Shown: positions 52,570 to 61,025 of the stretch, piece by piece
How positions within the stretch are numbered: position 1 is the stretch's first letter
How the letters are laid out: every line of letters begins with the position of its first letter
Source of the DNA: APNM01 sp040361335
Lineage (GTDB): Bacteria; Pseudomonadota; Gammaproteobacteria; Nevskiales; Salinisphaeraceae
NCBI RefSeq assembly: GCF_040361335.1
Contig: NZ_APNM01000011.1
Location: 67,706 to 131,705 of the forward strand
DNA: 64,000 bases
Direction: 5' to 3'
The notes under the pieces: generated by a model
Database searches by the model: none
Seen by the model: the letters and a program-made list of their open reading frames with translations, nothing else
Told to the model about the DNA's origin: nothing
Position numbers and translations under genes: made by a program

Positions 52570-52662
52570 CGGTTCTCTCTCCTGCATCGGACGCCCGACC
52601 CCTGGGCATCCGGCGAGAAGCCTAGCACGATGCCGAAATATCTATCGAACGTTCGTCCGATA

Positions 52663-52691
52663 TTGACACCGCGCGACCGGCCTTCTATGTT
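52663..52691 (+). promoter_or_regulatory. Sigma-70 promoter of the histidine phosphatase gene, probably leaderless
   Basis: TTGACA (52663-52668) and TATGTT (52686-52691) are exactly 17 bases apart. Transcription should start about seven bases later, at or beside the ATG at 52699, and no ribosome binding site precedes that ATG. A perfect palindrome, CGAACGTTCG (52646-52655), lies just upstream of the -35 box and may bind a regulator. Confidence 0.65.
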
Positions 52692-52698
52692 GCCCGGC

Positions 52699-53400
52699 AT
52701 GACGACCCTGGTTCTCATACGACACGGTCAGGCCTCGTTCGGCCAGGCCAATTACGACCGCCTGTCCGAGCTGGGCGAGCGGCAGGCCGCGATCACCGGC
52801 CGCTACCTCGCGGCCATGGGCGAACGCTTCGACGCCAAGCTCAGCGGCGATATGGCCCGCCAGCGCGTCACCGGCGAGCGCGCCCGCGAGGCCTGGGAGG
52901 ACGCCCCGGCGCTGGCGATCCAGTCCGGCTTCAACGAGTACGACGCCGACGGCCTGTTCCGGGCCTACCTGCCGCAAATGCTGCAGGAGAATCCGGAGCT
53001 GGCGGCGCGGCAGCGCGAGTTGTTCCAGGACCGCAAACTGTTCCAGCGGGTCTTCCTCAAGATCATGGACAAATGGCTGGCGGGCGAACCGCACGAGGCC
53101 GGCGACTTCGAGCCCTGGGAGGCCTTCCGCCAGCGCGTGACCGACGCCCTCGCCGCCATCCATCGCGACTACGACCGCGACGCCCGGATCGCCGTGTACA
53201 CCTCCGGCGGCCCCATCGCGGTCGCGGTGGCCGCAGCACTGGGCCTGGACGGCCACCGCACCCTGGACCTGAACTGGCGGATCCACAACGCCGCGATCAC
53301 GGAGTTGAGCTCCAACCGCCGCGGCTGGGCGCTGCACGGGTTCAACAACGTCACGCACCTGCGCCTTGAGAAGGATCCGACGCTGATCACCTATCGATGA
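52699..53400 (+). CDS. Histidine phosphatase family protein
   Basis: The 233-residue protein starts with LVLIRHGQASFGQANYDRLSELGERQA, the RHG catalytic motif with its nearby second arginine. The second catalytic histidine probably is not in the usual GH form; VYTSGGPIAVAVAAALGL occupies that place. It resembles phosphoglycerate mutase-like phosphatases that accompany acyl-CoA dehydrogenase and APH-type genes. The ATG was chosen for the immediate RHG distance; an ATG four codons earlier overlaps the -10 box. An inverted repeat begins two bases after its stop. Confidence 0.88.
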   Translation: MTTLVLIRHGQASFGQANYDRLSELGERQAAITGRYLAAMGERFDAKLSGDMARQRVTGERAREAWEDAPALAIQSGFNEYDADGLFRAYLPQMLQENPELAARQRELFQDRKLFQRVFLKIMDKWLAGEPHEAGDFEPWEAFRQRVTDALAAIHRDYDRDARIAVYTSGGPIAVAVAAALGLDGHRTLDLNWRIHNAAITELSSNRRGWALHGFNNVTHLRLEKDPTLITYR

Positions 53401-53402
53401 CC

Positions 53403-53485
53403 AACCACAGAGGCACTGAGGACACAGAGACGATTCTTGATTGTCATTCGTGCTTGCTCTCTGTGCGCTCTGTGCCTCTGTGGTT
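53403..53485. repeat. CACAGAG-type inverted repeat, copy 7
   Basis: The arms 53403-53429 and 53459-53485 match at 24 of 27 positions around a core of only 29 bases, the most compact copy. It starts two bases after the histidine phosphatase stop and ends 32 bases before the next start. Confidence 0.92.
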
Positions 53486-53517
53486 CATACCCGACTAATA
53501 ACCGGGAGGAGATGGAC

Positions 53518-54717
53518 ATGGACTTTGCCGTACCCGAGAACACCCGGGCCCTGCTGGACAAGGCCCAGCGTTTCGTCGACGAGACCCTGATCCCGCTCGA
53601 GCCCGAGGTCCTGGGCAAGAGCTGGCGCGAGATCGAGCCGCTGCTGGGCGAGCAGCGGCGCCAGGCCAAGTCGCTGGGCCTGTGGGCGCCCAACCTGCCC
53701 ACCGAGGTCGGCGGCCTGGGCCTCCCCCTGGTGGACCTGGGCCTGATGTCCGAGGTCATGGGCCAGACCCCGTTCGGCCACTACGTCTTCGGCGCCCAAG
53801 CGCCGGACGCGGGCAACGCCGAGCTGCTGCTGGAGCACGGCACCGACGAGCAGCGCGAGAAATACCTCAAGCCGCTGGCGGCCGGCGACATCCGCAGTTG
53901 CTTCGCCATGACCGACCGCAACACCGCCGGCTCCAACCCCACGCTGCTCAAGGCCACCGCCACCCGCGACGGCGACGACTACGTGATCGACGGCCACAAG
54001 TGGTTCACGTCGTCGTTCGACGGCGCCGACTTCACGATCGTGATGGCGGTGACCAACCCAGACGCCCACAAATACCTGCGGGCCTCCATGATCATCGTGC
54101 CCACCGACCACCCGGACCTGGAGTTCGTGCGCAACGTGCCGGTGATGGGCCATGCCGGCGACGGCTACTTCAGCCACGCCGAACTCAAGTTCCACGGCGT
54201 GCGCGTGCCCGAAAGCAACCGCCTGGGCCCGGAGGGCCAGGGCTTCGTGCTCGCCCAGCAGCGCCTGGGGCCGGGCCGTATCCACCACTGCATGCGCTGG
54301 CTGGGTATCTGCAAGCGCGCCCAGAAGCTGCTGGTGGAGCAGGCGCTGTCCCGCGAGGTGGCCGAGGGTCAGAAACTGGCGGACCAGCAGACGATCCAGA
54401 ACTGGATCGCCGAGAACGCCGCCGAGATCGAGGCGGCGCGCTCGATGGTGCTCAAGGCCGCCTGGACCGGCGACAACCACGGCTTCAAGGCCGCGCGCAA
54501 CGAGATCGCGATGATCAAGTATTACGTCGCCGGCGTGCTCCAGCGCGTGGTCGACCGTGCGCTGCAGGCGCACGGCGCCCTGGGCATGACCGACGACACG
54601 GTGCTGGCCTTCTATTACCGCGAGGAACGGGCCGCGCGCATCTACGACGGTCCGGACGAGGTGCACAAGCGCAGCGTCGCCCGCCAGATCCTGGGCGAGG
54701 CGGCCGGGCGGGCGTGA
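53518..54717 (+). CDS. Acyl-CoA dehydrogenase, ACAD10/11 type
   Basis: The 399-residue flavoprotein has AMTDRNTAGSNPTLLKATATRDGDDYVIDGHKWFTSSFDGADF and GFVLAQQRLGPGRIHHCMRWLGICKRAQKLLVEQAL. The C-terminal motif is RIYDGPDEVHKRSVARQIL. The IADGPDEVH/IYDGPDEVH motif replaces the common YEGT and is typical of the ACAD10/11 branch. The animal enzymes fuse this domain to an APH-type kinase; here the kinase is encoded two genes on. The ATG at 53518 is seven bases after GGGAGGA; another ATG two codons earlier is too close. Confidence 0.92.
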   Translation: MDFAVPENTRALLDKAQRFVDETLIPLEPEVLGKSWREIEPLLGEQRRQAKSLGLWAPNLPTEVGGLGLPLVDLGLMSEVMGQTPFGHYVFGAQAPDAGNAELLLEHGTDEQREKYLKPLAAGDIRSCFAMTDRNTAGSNPTLLKATATRDGDDYVIDGHKWFTSSFDGADFTIVMAVTNPDAHKYLRASMIIVPTDHPDLEFVRNVPVMGHAGDGYFSHAELKFHGVRVPESNRLGPEGQGFVLAQQRLGPGRIHHCMRWLGICKRAQKLLVEQALSREVAEGQKLADQQTIQNWIAENAAEIEAARSMVLKAAWTGDNHGFKAARNEIAMIKYYVAGVLQRVVDRALQAHGALGMTDDTVLAFYYREERAARIYDGPDEVHKRSVARQILGEAAGRA

Positions 54718-55430
54718 CGGCCGCGGCGGACAACGCCGAGGCCGAGCTGCGCGCCTTCCGCCGCGAGACCGGCGCCTCGCTCAACGCCATCTGCCGGGAG
54801 ATATTCGCGGCGCACGGCGGCACGGACATCCGGGTCCGCAACGAGCGCATCGCGGTGCGCAACCTGGGCCGGATCATCGAGGCGACCCTGGCGATCGCCA
54901 ACCGCAAGGGCTTCGCCGCCATGAGCCTGCGCGACCTCGCCAAGCGCACCGGCCTGTCGCTGGGCGGGCTCTACGCCTACATCCGCAGCAAAGACGACCT
55001 GGTGGCGATGATCCAGACCTTCGGCGGCCGCCAGACCGAGCGGGTCATCCGCGAGCGTCTGGGCGGTGTGACCGAGCCGGAGCGCCGGCTCGCCGTCGCC
55101 ATCCGCACCCATCTGTACCTGAGCGAGGTGATGCGCCCCTGGTTCTTCTTCCTGTACATGGAGGCCCGCCACCTCGCCCCCAGCGAGCGCCGGCAGGCGG
55201 TGGCCATGGAGCAGGCCACGGAACGCCTGTTCGCGGACCTGATCGCCGAGGGCCAGGCCGAGGGCCGTTTCCGCGCCATAGACCCGCTGGTCGCGGCCGG
55301 CCTGCTCAAGGCCCTGCTGCAGGACTGGTACCTGAAACACCGCAAGCACGTGCGCCGGGGACTGGACGTCACCGTCTACGCGGCGCAGGTTATTGATCTG
55401 ATCGAGCGCTACTTGGAGCCACAACGATGA
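54714..55430 (+). CDS. TetR-family transcriptional regulator
   Basis: The 238-residue protein starts with GTG inside the end of the acyl-CoA dehydrogenase gene (GTGA overlap). An N-terminal extension of about 45 residues is followed by the TetR helix-turn-helix: GRIIEATLAIANRKGFAAMSLRDLAKRTGLSLGGLYAYIRSKDDL. The C-terminal domain is all-helical. Its stop overlaps the kinase start. A regulator translated from the middle of the operon implies feedback; the CGAACGTTCG palindrome at 52646 is a candidate site. Confidence 0.9.
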   Translation: MTAAADNAEAELRAFRRETGASLNAICREIFAAHGGTDIRVRNERIAVRNLGRIIEATLAIANRKGFAAMSLRDLAKRTGLSLGGLYAYIRSKDDLVAMIQTFGGRQTERVIRERLGGVTEPERRLAVAIRTHLYLSEVMRPWFFFLYMEARHLAPSERRQAVAMEQATERLFADLIAEGQAEGRFRAIDPLVAAGLLKALLQDWYLKHRKHVRRGLDVTVYAAQVIDLIERYLEPQR

Positions 55431-56497
55431 CGAGCCGCATTGACGATGCCCGCACCGTCCGGTCCGGGGAGGAACTGGACGCGGACGCCCTGCTCGCCTT
55501 TTTCCGCGAGAACGCCCCGGAACTGGTCGGCGAACTGGAGATCCGCCAGTTCCCCGGCGGCGCCTCCAACCTCACCTACCTGCTGAAGGTCGACGGCCGC
55601 GAGTACGTGCTGCGCCGGCCGCCGTTCGGCAGCAACGTGAAGTCGGCCCACGACATGGGTCGCGAGTACGAGGTGCTCCGGCGCCTGCAGGGCAAGTTCC
55701 CGTACGCGCCACGGCCGCTGGTCCATTGCACCGACGAGAGCGTGATCGGCGCCGAGTTCTACGTCATGGAACGCATCCAGGGGCTGATCATCCGCCGCGA
55801 CCTGCCCAAGGGCATGGACCTGCCGCCCGAGAAGGCGCAGCGCCTGTGCGAATCGCTGCTGGACGTGCAGGCGGAACTGCACACCATCGACATCGACGCC
55901 GCCGGCATGCGCGATTTCGGCAAGCCCCGCGGCTACATCGAGCGCCAGGTCAAGGGCTGGAACGACCGCTTCCGCAAAGCCAAGACCGACGACGTCCCCG
56001 ACTGCGAGCCGCTGATGGCCTGGCTGGAGGAGAAGATGCCGGCCGACACCGGCCGCGAAGCGATCATCCACAACGATTACAAGCTGGACAACGTCCTGCT
56101 CGACCCCGACGACCCGACCCGGATCATCGGCGTGCTCGACTGGGAGATGGCCACGCTCGGCGACCCGGTGATGGACTTCGGCTGCTCCATGGCCTACTGG
56201 GTGCAGGCCGACGACCCCGAACCTCTGCGGCGCATCCGCATGGCGCCGACCCACCTGGACGGCATGCTGACCCGCAAGGAGATGGTCGCGCGCTACCAGG
56301 AGAAGACCGGTATCGAGGTCAGCGACTTCGACTACTACTACGTCTTCGGCATGTTCCGGCTGGCGGTGATCGCCCAGCAGATCTACAAGCGCTACGTCGA
56401 GGGCAAGACCCAGGACGAGCGCTTCGCCGCCTTCGGCATCTTCGTGCAGATCCTCAACGGCGCCTGCGAGCAGGTGATCGATAAATCCAAACTTTGA
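55427..56497 (+). CDS. APH-type phosphotransferase (ACAD10/11 N-domain / LvaA-like)
   Basis: The 356-residue kinase has the catalytic loop IIHNDYKLDNVLLD and the metal site LDWEMATLGDP. N-terminal lobe features are IRQFPGGASNLTYLLKVDGREYVLRRPPFG. It is the stand-alone form of the kinase domain fused to acyl-CoA dehydrogenase in ACAD10/11. In Pseudomonas putida levulinate use, the LvaA kinase phosphorylates 4-hydroxyacyl-CoA. By that analogy, this kinase and the neighbouring dehydrogenase may process hydroxyacyl-CoA. Its ATG overlaps the tetR stop (ATGA). Confidence 0.9.
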   Translation: MTSRIDDARTVRSGEELDADALLAFFRENAPELVGELEIRQFPGGASNLTYLLKVDGREYVLRRPPFGSNVKSAHDMGREYEVLRRLQGKFPYAPRPLVHCTDESVIGAEFYVMERIQGLIIRRDLPKGMDLPPEKAQRLCESLLDVQAELHTIDIDAAGMRDFGKPRGYIERQVKGWNDRFRKAKTDDVPDCEPLMAWLEEKMPADTGREAIIHNDYKLDNVLLDPDDPTRIIGVLDWEMATLGDPVMDFGCSMAYWVQADDPEPLRRIRMAPTHLDGMLTRKEMVARYQEKTGIEVSDFDYYYVFGMFRLAVIAQQIYKRYVEGKTQDERFAAFGIFVQILNGACEQVIDKSKL

Positions 56498-56505
56498 TTT
56501 GGACT

Positions 56506-56631
56506 AACCACAGAGTCACAGGGTCACAGAGAGAAACAGTTGGCCATCGAATACCAGGGCGCGAAGGGCAAAAGTGTACTTGCGGCTTTTGACGGCCTCT
56601 TCGGACGCCGTGCCCCTGTGACCCTGTGGTT
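56506..56631. repeat. CACAGAG-type inverted repeat, copy 8
   Basis: The left arm 56506-56531 (AACCACAGAGTCACAGGG...) and the right arm (about 56610-56631, ending GACCCTGTGGTT) match less well, with CACAGGG variants on both sides. The core is about 78 bases. It starts eight bases after the kinase stop. Confidence 0.86.
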
Positions 56632-56654
56632 CATTTAACGATTTGGAGAATGAG

Positions 56655-57419
56655 ATGACCGACAAGCTTTTCGACCTTTCCGGCAAGATCGCCATCGTCA
56701 CCGGCGCCTCGCGCGGCATCGGCGAGGCCACCGCGAAGATGCTCGCCGAGCGCGGCGCGCACGTGATCGTGTCCTCGCGCAAGATCGAGGGCTGCGAGGC
56801 CGTGGCCGAGGCGATCCGCGCCGACGGCGGCGAGGCCACGGCCCTGCCCTGCCACATCGGCGAGCCGGACCAGATGCAGGAGTTCTTCGAGACCGTCAAG
56901 CGCGACTTCGGGCGCATCGACATCCTGGTCAACAACGCCGCCACCAACCCGTCGTTCGGCCATATCCTGGACACCGACGTGACCGCGTTCCAGAAGACCG
57001 TGGACGTGAACGTGCGCGGCTACTTCTACGCCTGCCTGTACGCCGGCCGCATCATGAAGGAACAGGGCGGCGGCGTGATCGTGAACAACGCCTCCATCGC
57101 CGGCATCACGCCGGGCCCGATGATGGGCATCTACTCGGTGACCAAGGCCGCCGTGATCAACATGACCAAGGCCTTCGCCAAGGAATGCGGCCAGTTCGGC
57201 ATCCGCGTCAACGCCGTGGCCCCGGGCGTGACCGACACCAAGTTCGCCTCCGCCCTGGTCCACAACGAGCAGGTCCTCAACCAGTTCCTGCCCACCATCC
57301 CGCTGGGCCGGGTCGCCGAGCCGGACGAGATCTCGCCGGTGATCCTGTTCCTGGCCAGCCCGGCGGCGAGCTATGTGTCCGGCGCCACCTACGTGGTCGA
57401 CGGCGGCTCCATCGCCTGA
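56655..57419 (+). CDS. Short-chain dehydrogenase/reductase
   Basis: The 254-residue classical SDR has TGASRGIG, NNAATNPSFG, and SVTKAAV near the active tyrosine (GIYSVTKAAV). It ends with the usual GATYVVDGGSIA. It resembles the DHRS4/glucose-1-dehydrogenase-like SDRs. The context suggests oxidation or reduction of a hydroxyacyl intermediate handled by the kinase and acyl-CoA dehydrogenase. GGAG lies eight bases before the chosen ATG. A GST gene follows after 20 bases. Confidence 0.9.
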   Translation: MTDKLFDLSGKIAIVTGASRGIGEATAKMLAERGAHVIVSSRKIEGCEAVAEAIRADGGEATALPCHIGEPDQMQEFFETVKRDFGRIDILVNNAATNPSFGHILDTDVTAFQKTVDVNVRGYFYACLYAGRIMKEQGGGVIVNNASIAGITPGPMMGIYSVTKAAVINMTKAFAKECGQFGIRVNAVAPGVTDTKFASALVHNEQVLNQFLPTIPLGRVAEPDEISPVILFLASPAASYVSGATYVVDGGSIA

Positions 57420-57439
57420 CAACACCGGAGGAGAGAGAG

Positions 57440-58057
57440 ATGCGCTTCTACGACGCCAAGCAGGCCCCGAACCCCCGCCGCGCCCGCATGTTCATGGCCG
57501 AGAAGGGCGTGGATTTCGACGACATCGAGTTCGTGCAGATCGACATCGGCAAGGGCGAAAACCTGGGCGAGGCATACCGCGCGAAGAACCCGCTCGGGCG
57601 CGTGCCCACGCTGGAGCTGGACGACGGCACCTGCATCGCCGAGAGCGTGGCGATCTCCCGCTACTTCGAGGAGATCATCCCCGAGCCGCCGCTGATGGGC
57701 ACCGACGCCAAGGACAAGGCCCTGGTGGAGATGTGGCAGCGGCGCATGGAGATCAACCTCCTGCTGTCGGTGGGCATGGCCTTCCGCAACCTCTCCGGCT
57801 ATTTCTCGGACCGCGAGACCGTGGTCAAGGAATGGGGCGAGGTCTGCCGCGAGAACGCGGTGAAGATGTTCGACTTCCTCGACAAGCACCTCGCCGATCA
57901 CGAGCACGTCTGCGGCGATACTTTCACCATCGCCGACATCACCGCCCTGTGTTCGGTCGACTTCGCGCGCGTGATCCAACTGCGTGTGGACGACGACCGG
58001 CCCCACCTCAAGCGCTGGCACGAAGCCGTCTCGGCGCGACCCAGCGCCCGCGCCTGA
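57440..58057 (+). CDS. Glutathione S-transferase family protein
   Basis: The 205-residue protein has an N-terminal thioredoxin-like domain (MRFYDAKQAPNPRRARMFMAEKGVDFDDIEFVQIDIGKGENL, with GRVPTLELDDGTCIAESVAISRYFEE) and a helical C-terminal domain (FTIADITALCSVDFA with the N-cap motif). It probably conjugates or isomerises an electrophile formed in the acyl pathway. GGAGGAGAGAG precedes the ATG. It is followed by a good terminator and so ends the operon. Confidence 0.92.
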   Translation: MRFYDAKQAPNPRRARMFMAEKGVDFDDIEFVQIDIGKGENLGEAYRAKNPLGRVPTLELDDGTCIAESVAISRYFEEIIPEPPLMGTDAKDKALVEMWQRRMEINLLLSVGMAFRNLSGYFSDRETVVKEWGEVCRENAVKMFDFLDKHLADHEHVCGDTFTIADITALCSVDFARVIQLRVDDDRPHLKRWHEAVSARPSARA

Positions 58058-58098
58058 CCGCCGGCGACGCCAGGGACGGCGTCGGCCCGCCGAAATCC

Positions 58099-58124
58099 CG
58101 CCGGCTTTTCGCGCCGGCGTTTTT
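58099..58124 (+). terminator. Intrinsic terminator of the acyl-CoA operon
   Basis: CGCCGGC (58099-58105) pairs with GCCGGCG (58113-58119) around TTTTCGC, followed by five T. It lies 41 bases after the GST stop. Confidence 0.88.
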
Positions 58125-58162
58125 GGGTAGCATGGGGCCACCATACGGGGGAACCGACAACC

Positions 58163-59023
58163 ATGACGCCCAACCTGGCGACCGCGGCCGCCGAGCGGAC
58201 GGAACGGGCGCTCGCGGAGGGCGCGCTCGCGCCCATCGACACCCACGCCACCCTGGTCCGCGACGGCGGCGAGCCGTTCGTGGTACGCGTGATCGACAGC
58301 CTGCGCCGCAAGCGCACCGCTGCCGGCGGCGTGCCCGAGGGCGACCCCTTCTCGCCGCCCTACGAACCGGCGCTGTTCCTGGGCGACCTCACGGCCACGC
58401 ATGCCGTGCTGCTCAACAAGTTCCCCGTACTGCGCGAGCACCTGCTGCTGGTCACGCGGACCTACGAGGACCAGGAAGAGGCCCTGACCGCAGCGGACTG
58501 CGAGGCCCTGCTCCTGGGCCTGGCCGAGATCGAGGGCCTGGCCTTCTATAACGGCGGTCACGTCGCCGGCGCCAGCCAACCCCACAAGCACCTGCAGTTG
58601 GTGCCGCTGCCGTTGTCGGACACGGGTCCGCCGCTGCCCGCGGCCGACGCCCTGGCGGCGACCCGGTTCGACGGCGAGTTGGGCCGGACACCGGCCTGGC
58701 CTTTCCCGCACCGCATCGCCCGCCTGGAACCGGACTGGCTGCGCGACCCCGCCGCCGGCGGCGCCGCCCTGGCGGCCCGCTACCGGCGGATGCTGGCGGC
58801 GCTGGGATGCAGCGACGACCGCACCGGCACCACGCCCCGACCCTACAACCTACTGGCCAACCGCGAATGGCTCTGGATGGTGCCGCGGAGCCGCGAGTGC
58901 GCCGCCGGGGTCTCCGTCAACGCCCTGGGGTTCGCCGGTACCCTGCTGGTCCCCGACGATCGCAAGCGCGACGACCTGCTTCGGGCCGGGCCGATGCGGG
59001 TACTGGCCGAGGTCTGCGAGTAG
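58163..59023 (+). CDS. ATP adenylyltransferase (Ap4A phosphorylase family)
   Basis: The 286-residue protein has the Ap4A phosphorylase pattern. It starts with PFSPPYEPALFLGDLTATHAVLLNKFPVLREHLLLVTRTYEDQ, followed by the histidine triad-like ASQPHKHLQLVPLPL (HxHxQ). The C-terminal domain begins RPYNLLANREWLWMVPRSRE. It splits diadenosine tetraphosphate with phosphate to ADP and ATP. The length agrees with the family. It lies 89 bases before mtnB and may be separate. Confidence 0.9.
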   Translation: MTPNLATAAAERTERALAEGALAPIDTHATLVRDGGEPFVVRVIDSLRRKRTAAGGVPEGDPFSPPYEPALFLGDLTATHAVLLNKFPVLREHLLLVTRTYEDQEEALTAADCEALLLGLAEIEGLAFYNGGHVAGASQPHKHLQLVPLPLSDTGPPLPAADALAATRFDGELGRTPAWPFPHRIARLEPDWLRDPAAGGAALAARYRRMLAALGCSDDRTGTTPRPYNLLANREWLWMVPRSRECAAGVSVNALGFAGTLLVPDDRKRDDLLRAGPMRVLAEVCE

Positions 59024-59112
59024 GCCACCATGGCGTTGCCGAAGACGCTCGACCGTGCCCGCGGCAGCCGCTACGATGCCGTGGCCCCGGCCACACGGAG
59101 ATTGTCACGCCA

Positions 59113-59736
59113 ATGACGCAGCACCCGACCGCCGCCCGACTCGGCGCGGATCTCGTCGCCACCGTGCGCGCGCTCGCCGGCCGTGGCCTGTGTCCCGCGA
59201 CCGGGGGCAACTTCTCGGTTCGCCTGGGCGCCGACACCGTCCTGATCACGGCCTCCGGCACGGACAAGACGGCGGTGACCGAGGACGAGCTGATCCGCGT
59301 GCGCCGCGACGGCGGCGTGGTCGGCCAGGGCCGGCCCTCCGCGGAGACGGCCCTGCACCTGGCGATATACCGGCTGGCGTCGGACGCCGGTGCCGTGCTG
59401 CACGTTCACTCGGTACCCAACACCGTGCTGTCGCGGCTGCTGTCCGGGGACAGCCTGGCGGTCTCGGGCTACGAGATGCAGAAGGCGATCCGCGGCGTCG
59501 ACACCCACGAATCGCGGCTGGCGCTGCCGATCGTCGACAACAGCCAGGACATGACCGCCCTCGCCGGCGTCCTGGAGGCCCGCTGGCCCGAATTGAACGC
59601 GGCCTGCGGCTTCCTGGTCCGTGGCCACGGGCTCTATGCCTGGGGCGCCGACCTGGACGAGGCCCGGCGCCACCTGGAGGGCTGGGAATTCCTGATGGCC
59701 TGCGAGCTGGCCGCCCGACAAGCGGAGAGTGCATGA
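59113..59736 (+). CDS. mtnB: Methylthioribulose-1-phosphate dehydratase
   Basis: The 207-residue class II aldolase-like enzyme has GLCPATGGNFSVRLGADTVLITASGTDK, the zinc ligands in VLHVHSVPNTVLSRL, and FLVRGHGLYAWGADLDEARRHLE with a third ligand histidine. It dehydrates methylthioribulose-1-phosphate in the methionine salvage pathway. There is no clear ribosome site (CACGCCA precedes the ATG). Its stop overlaps mtnC in ATGA. Confidence 0.94.
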   Translation: MTQHPTAARLGADLVATVRALAGRGLCPATGGNFSVRLGADTVLITASGTDKTAVTEDELIRVRRDGGVVGQGRPSAETALHLAIYRLASDAGAVLHVHSVPNTVLSRLLSGDSLAVSGYEMQKAIRGVDTHESRLALPIVDNSQDMTALAGVLEARWPELNAACGFLVRGHGLYAWGADLDEARRHLEGWEFLMACELAARQAESA

Positions 59737-60422
59737 GTATCCGAGCCGTCGTCACCGACATCGAGGGCACCACCACCGACATCGCCTTCGTCCATGAGAC
59801 CCTGTTTCCCTACTCGGTGCGGGCCCTGCCCGACTTCGTGCGCAAGCACGCCACGGACCCCGAGGTGGCCGAGGCGGTGGAGGACGTTCGCGGCGTCATG
59901 GGCGCACCCGAGGCCGACCTGGAACTGGTGATCACGCAGCTCATGGAATGGATCGCCCGCGACGAGAAGGTCACGCCGCTCAAGACCCTGCAGGGCATGG
60001 TCTGGCGCGCCGGCTACCGCAAGGGCGACTTCACCGGCCATGTCTACGCGGACGCGGTCCTGGCGCTGCAGGCCTGGCACGAGCGCGGTATCCGGTTGTA
60101 CGTGTACTCCTCCGGCTCGGTGGCGGCCCAGAAGCTGCTGTTCGGGCACAGCGACGCGGGCGACCTCACATCGTTGTTCGACGGCTATTTCGATACCCGG
60201 GTCGGCGGCAAGAAGGAGGCCGCCAGCTATCGGACCATCCTTCAGACCCTCGGCGAGCCGGCCGCTAGCGTGCTTTTCCTGTCGGACGTGGTCGCCGAGC
60301 TCGATGCCGCCGCGGCCGCGGGCCTGCAGACCTGCCTGCTGGTGCGCGAACCGGGCCTGGAGGTGAAGAGCCACCACCCCGTCGCCCGCGACTTCTCCGA
60401 GATCCCGCAACTGGGGGCCTGA
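59733..60422 (+). CDS. mtnC: Acireductone synthase (enolase-phosphatase E1)
   Basis: The 229-residue HAD enzyme shows AVVTDIEGTTTDIAFVHETLFPY with the catalytic aspartate and the E1 hallmark EGTTT. LYVYSSGSVAAQKLLFGHS follows, then GGKKEAASYRTI and FLSDVVAELDAA. It enolises and dephosphorylates the diketo intermediate to acireductone. It is translationally coupled to mtnB (ATGA) and followed by mtnD after four bases. Confidence 0.95.
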   Translation: MSIRAVVTDIEGTTTDIAFVHETLFPYSVRALPDFVRKHATDPEVAEAVEDVRGVMGAPEADLELVITQLMEWIARDEKVTPLKTLQGMVWRAGYRKGDFTGHVYADAVLALQAWHERGIRLYVYSSGSVAAQKLLFGHSDAGDLTSLFDGYFDTRVGGKKEAASYRTILQTLGEPAASVLFLSDVVAELDAAAAAGLQTCLLVREPGLEVKSHHPVARDFSEIPQLGA

Positions 60423-60426
60423 TGCC

Positions 60427-60972
60427 ATGAGCCGCCTTACCGTCTACCACGAGGACCGTCCGGACCGGCACCTGCTGTGCACCGAGGACGGCGATGCCAT
60501 CGCCGCCGAGCTGGCCGCGGCCGGCGTGCGTTTCGAGCGCTGGCCGGCGGCGCACGAGCTCGCGCCGGATGCCGGCCCCGAGGCGATCGGCGAGGCCTAC
60601 GCCCCCGAGATCGAGCGCCTGATGCGCGAGGGCGGCTACCGCACCTGGGACGTGATCGGCCTGCACCCGGCGCATCCGGACAAGGACACCCTGCGCCGCA
60701 AGTTCCTGGAGGAGCACACCCACGCCGAGGACGAGGTCCGCTTCTTCGTCGACGGCGAGGGCCTGTTCACCCTGCACATCGGCGACCGGGTCTACGAGGT
60801 CCTGTGCACCGCCGGCGACCTGATGGGCGTGCCGGCGGGCACGCCCCACTGGTTCGACATGGGCCCCAACCCGCTCTTCAAGGTGATCCGGGTGTTCGAC
60901 AACCCCGAGGGCTGGGTCGCCGAGTTCACCGGCTCCGACATCGCCGGCCGGTTTCCGCGGTTGGAGAACTGA
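60427..60972 (+). CDS. mtnD: Acireductone dioxygenase
   Basis: The 181-residue cupin carries the metal motif HTHAEDEVRFFVDGEG (two histidines and a glutamate) and the later histidine in GTPHWFDMGP. The family sequence KFLEEHTHAEDEVRFF...PLFKVIRVFDNPEGWVAEFTGSDIA is complete. With iron it makes the methionine precursor ketomethylthiobutyrate. It ends the mtnBCD operon, whose 3' end forms a very long hairpin. Confidence 0.95.
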   Translation: MSRLTVYHEDRPDRHLLCTEDGDAIAAELAAAGVRFERWPAAHELAPDAGPEAIGEAYAPEIERLMREGGYRTWDVIGLHPAHPDKDTLRRKFLEEHTHAEDEVRFFVDGEGLFTLHIGDRVYEVLCTAGDLMGVPAGTPHWFDMGPNPLFKVIRVFDNPEGWVAEFTGSDIAGRFPRLEN

Positions 60973-61010
60973 ACCGCCGTGCCCCGCCCGTCCGGGCGGG
61001 GCACGGCGGT
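60973..61010. terminator. 18-bp perfect hairpin between mtnD and the convergent lipoprotein gene
   Basis: ACCGCCGTGCCCCGCCCG pairs perfectly with the 18 bases after a two-base TC, starting at the base after the mtnD stop. It is a bidirectional terminator candidate although no T-run follows. Confidence 0.65.
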
Positions 61011-61025
61011 CGACGGGCTACCGGC

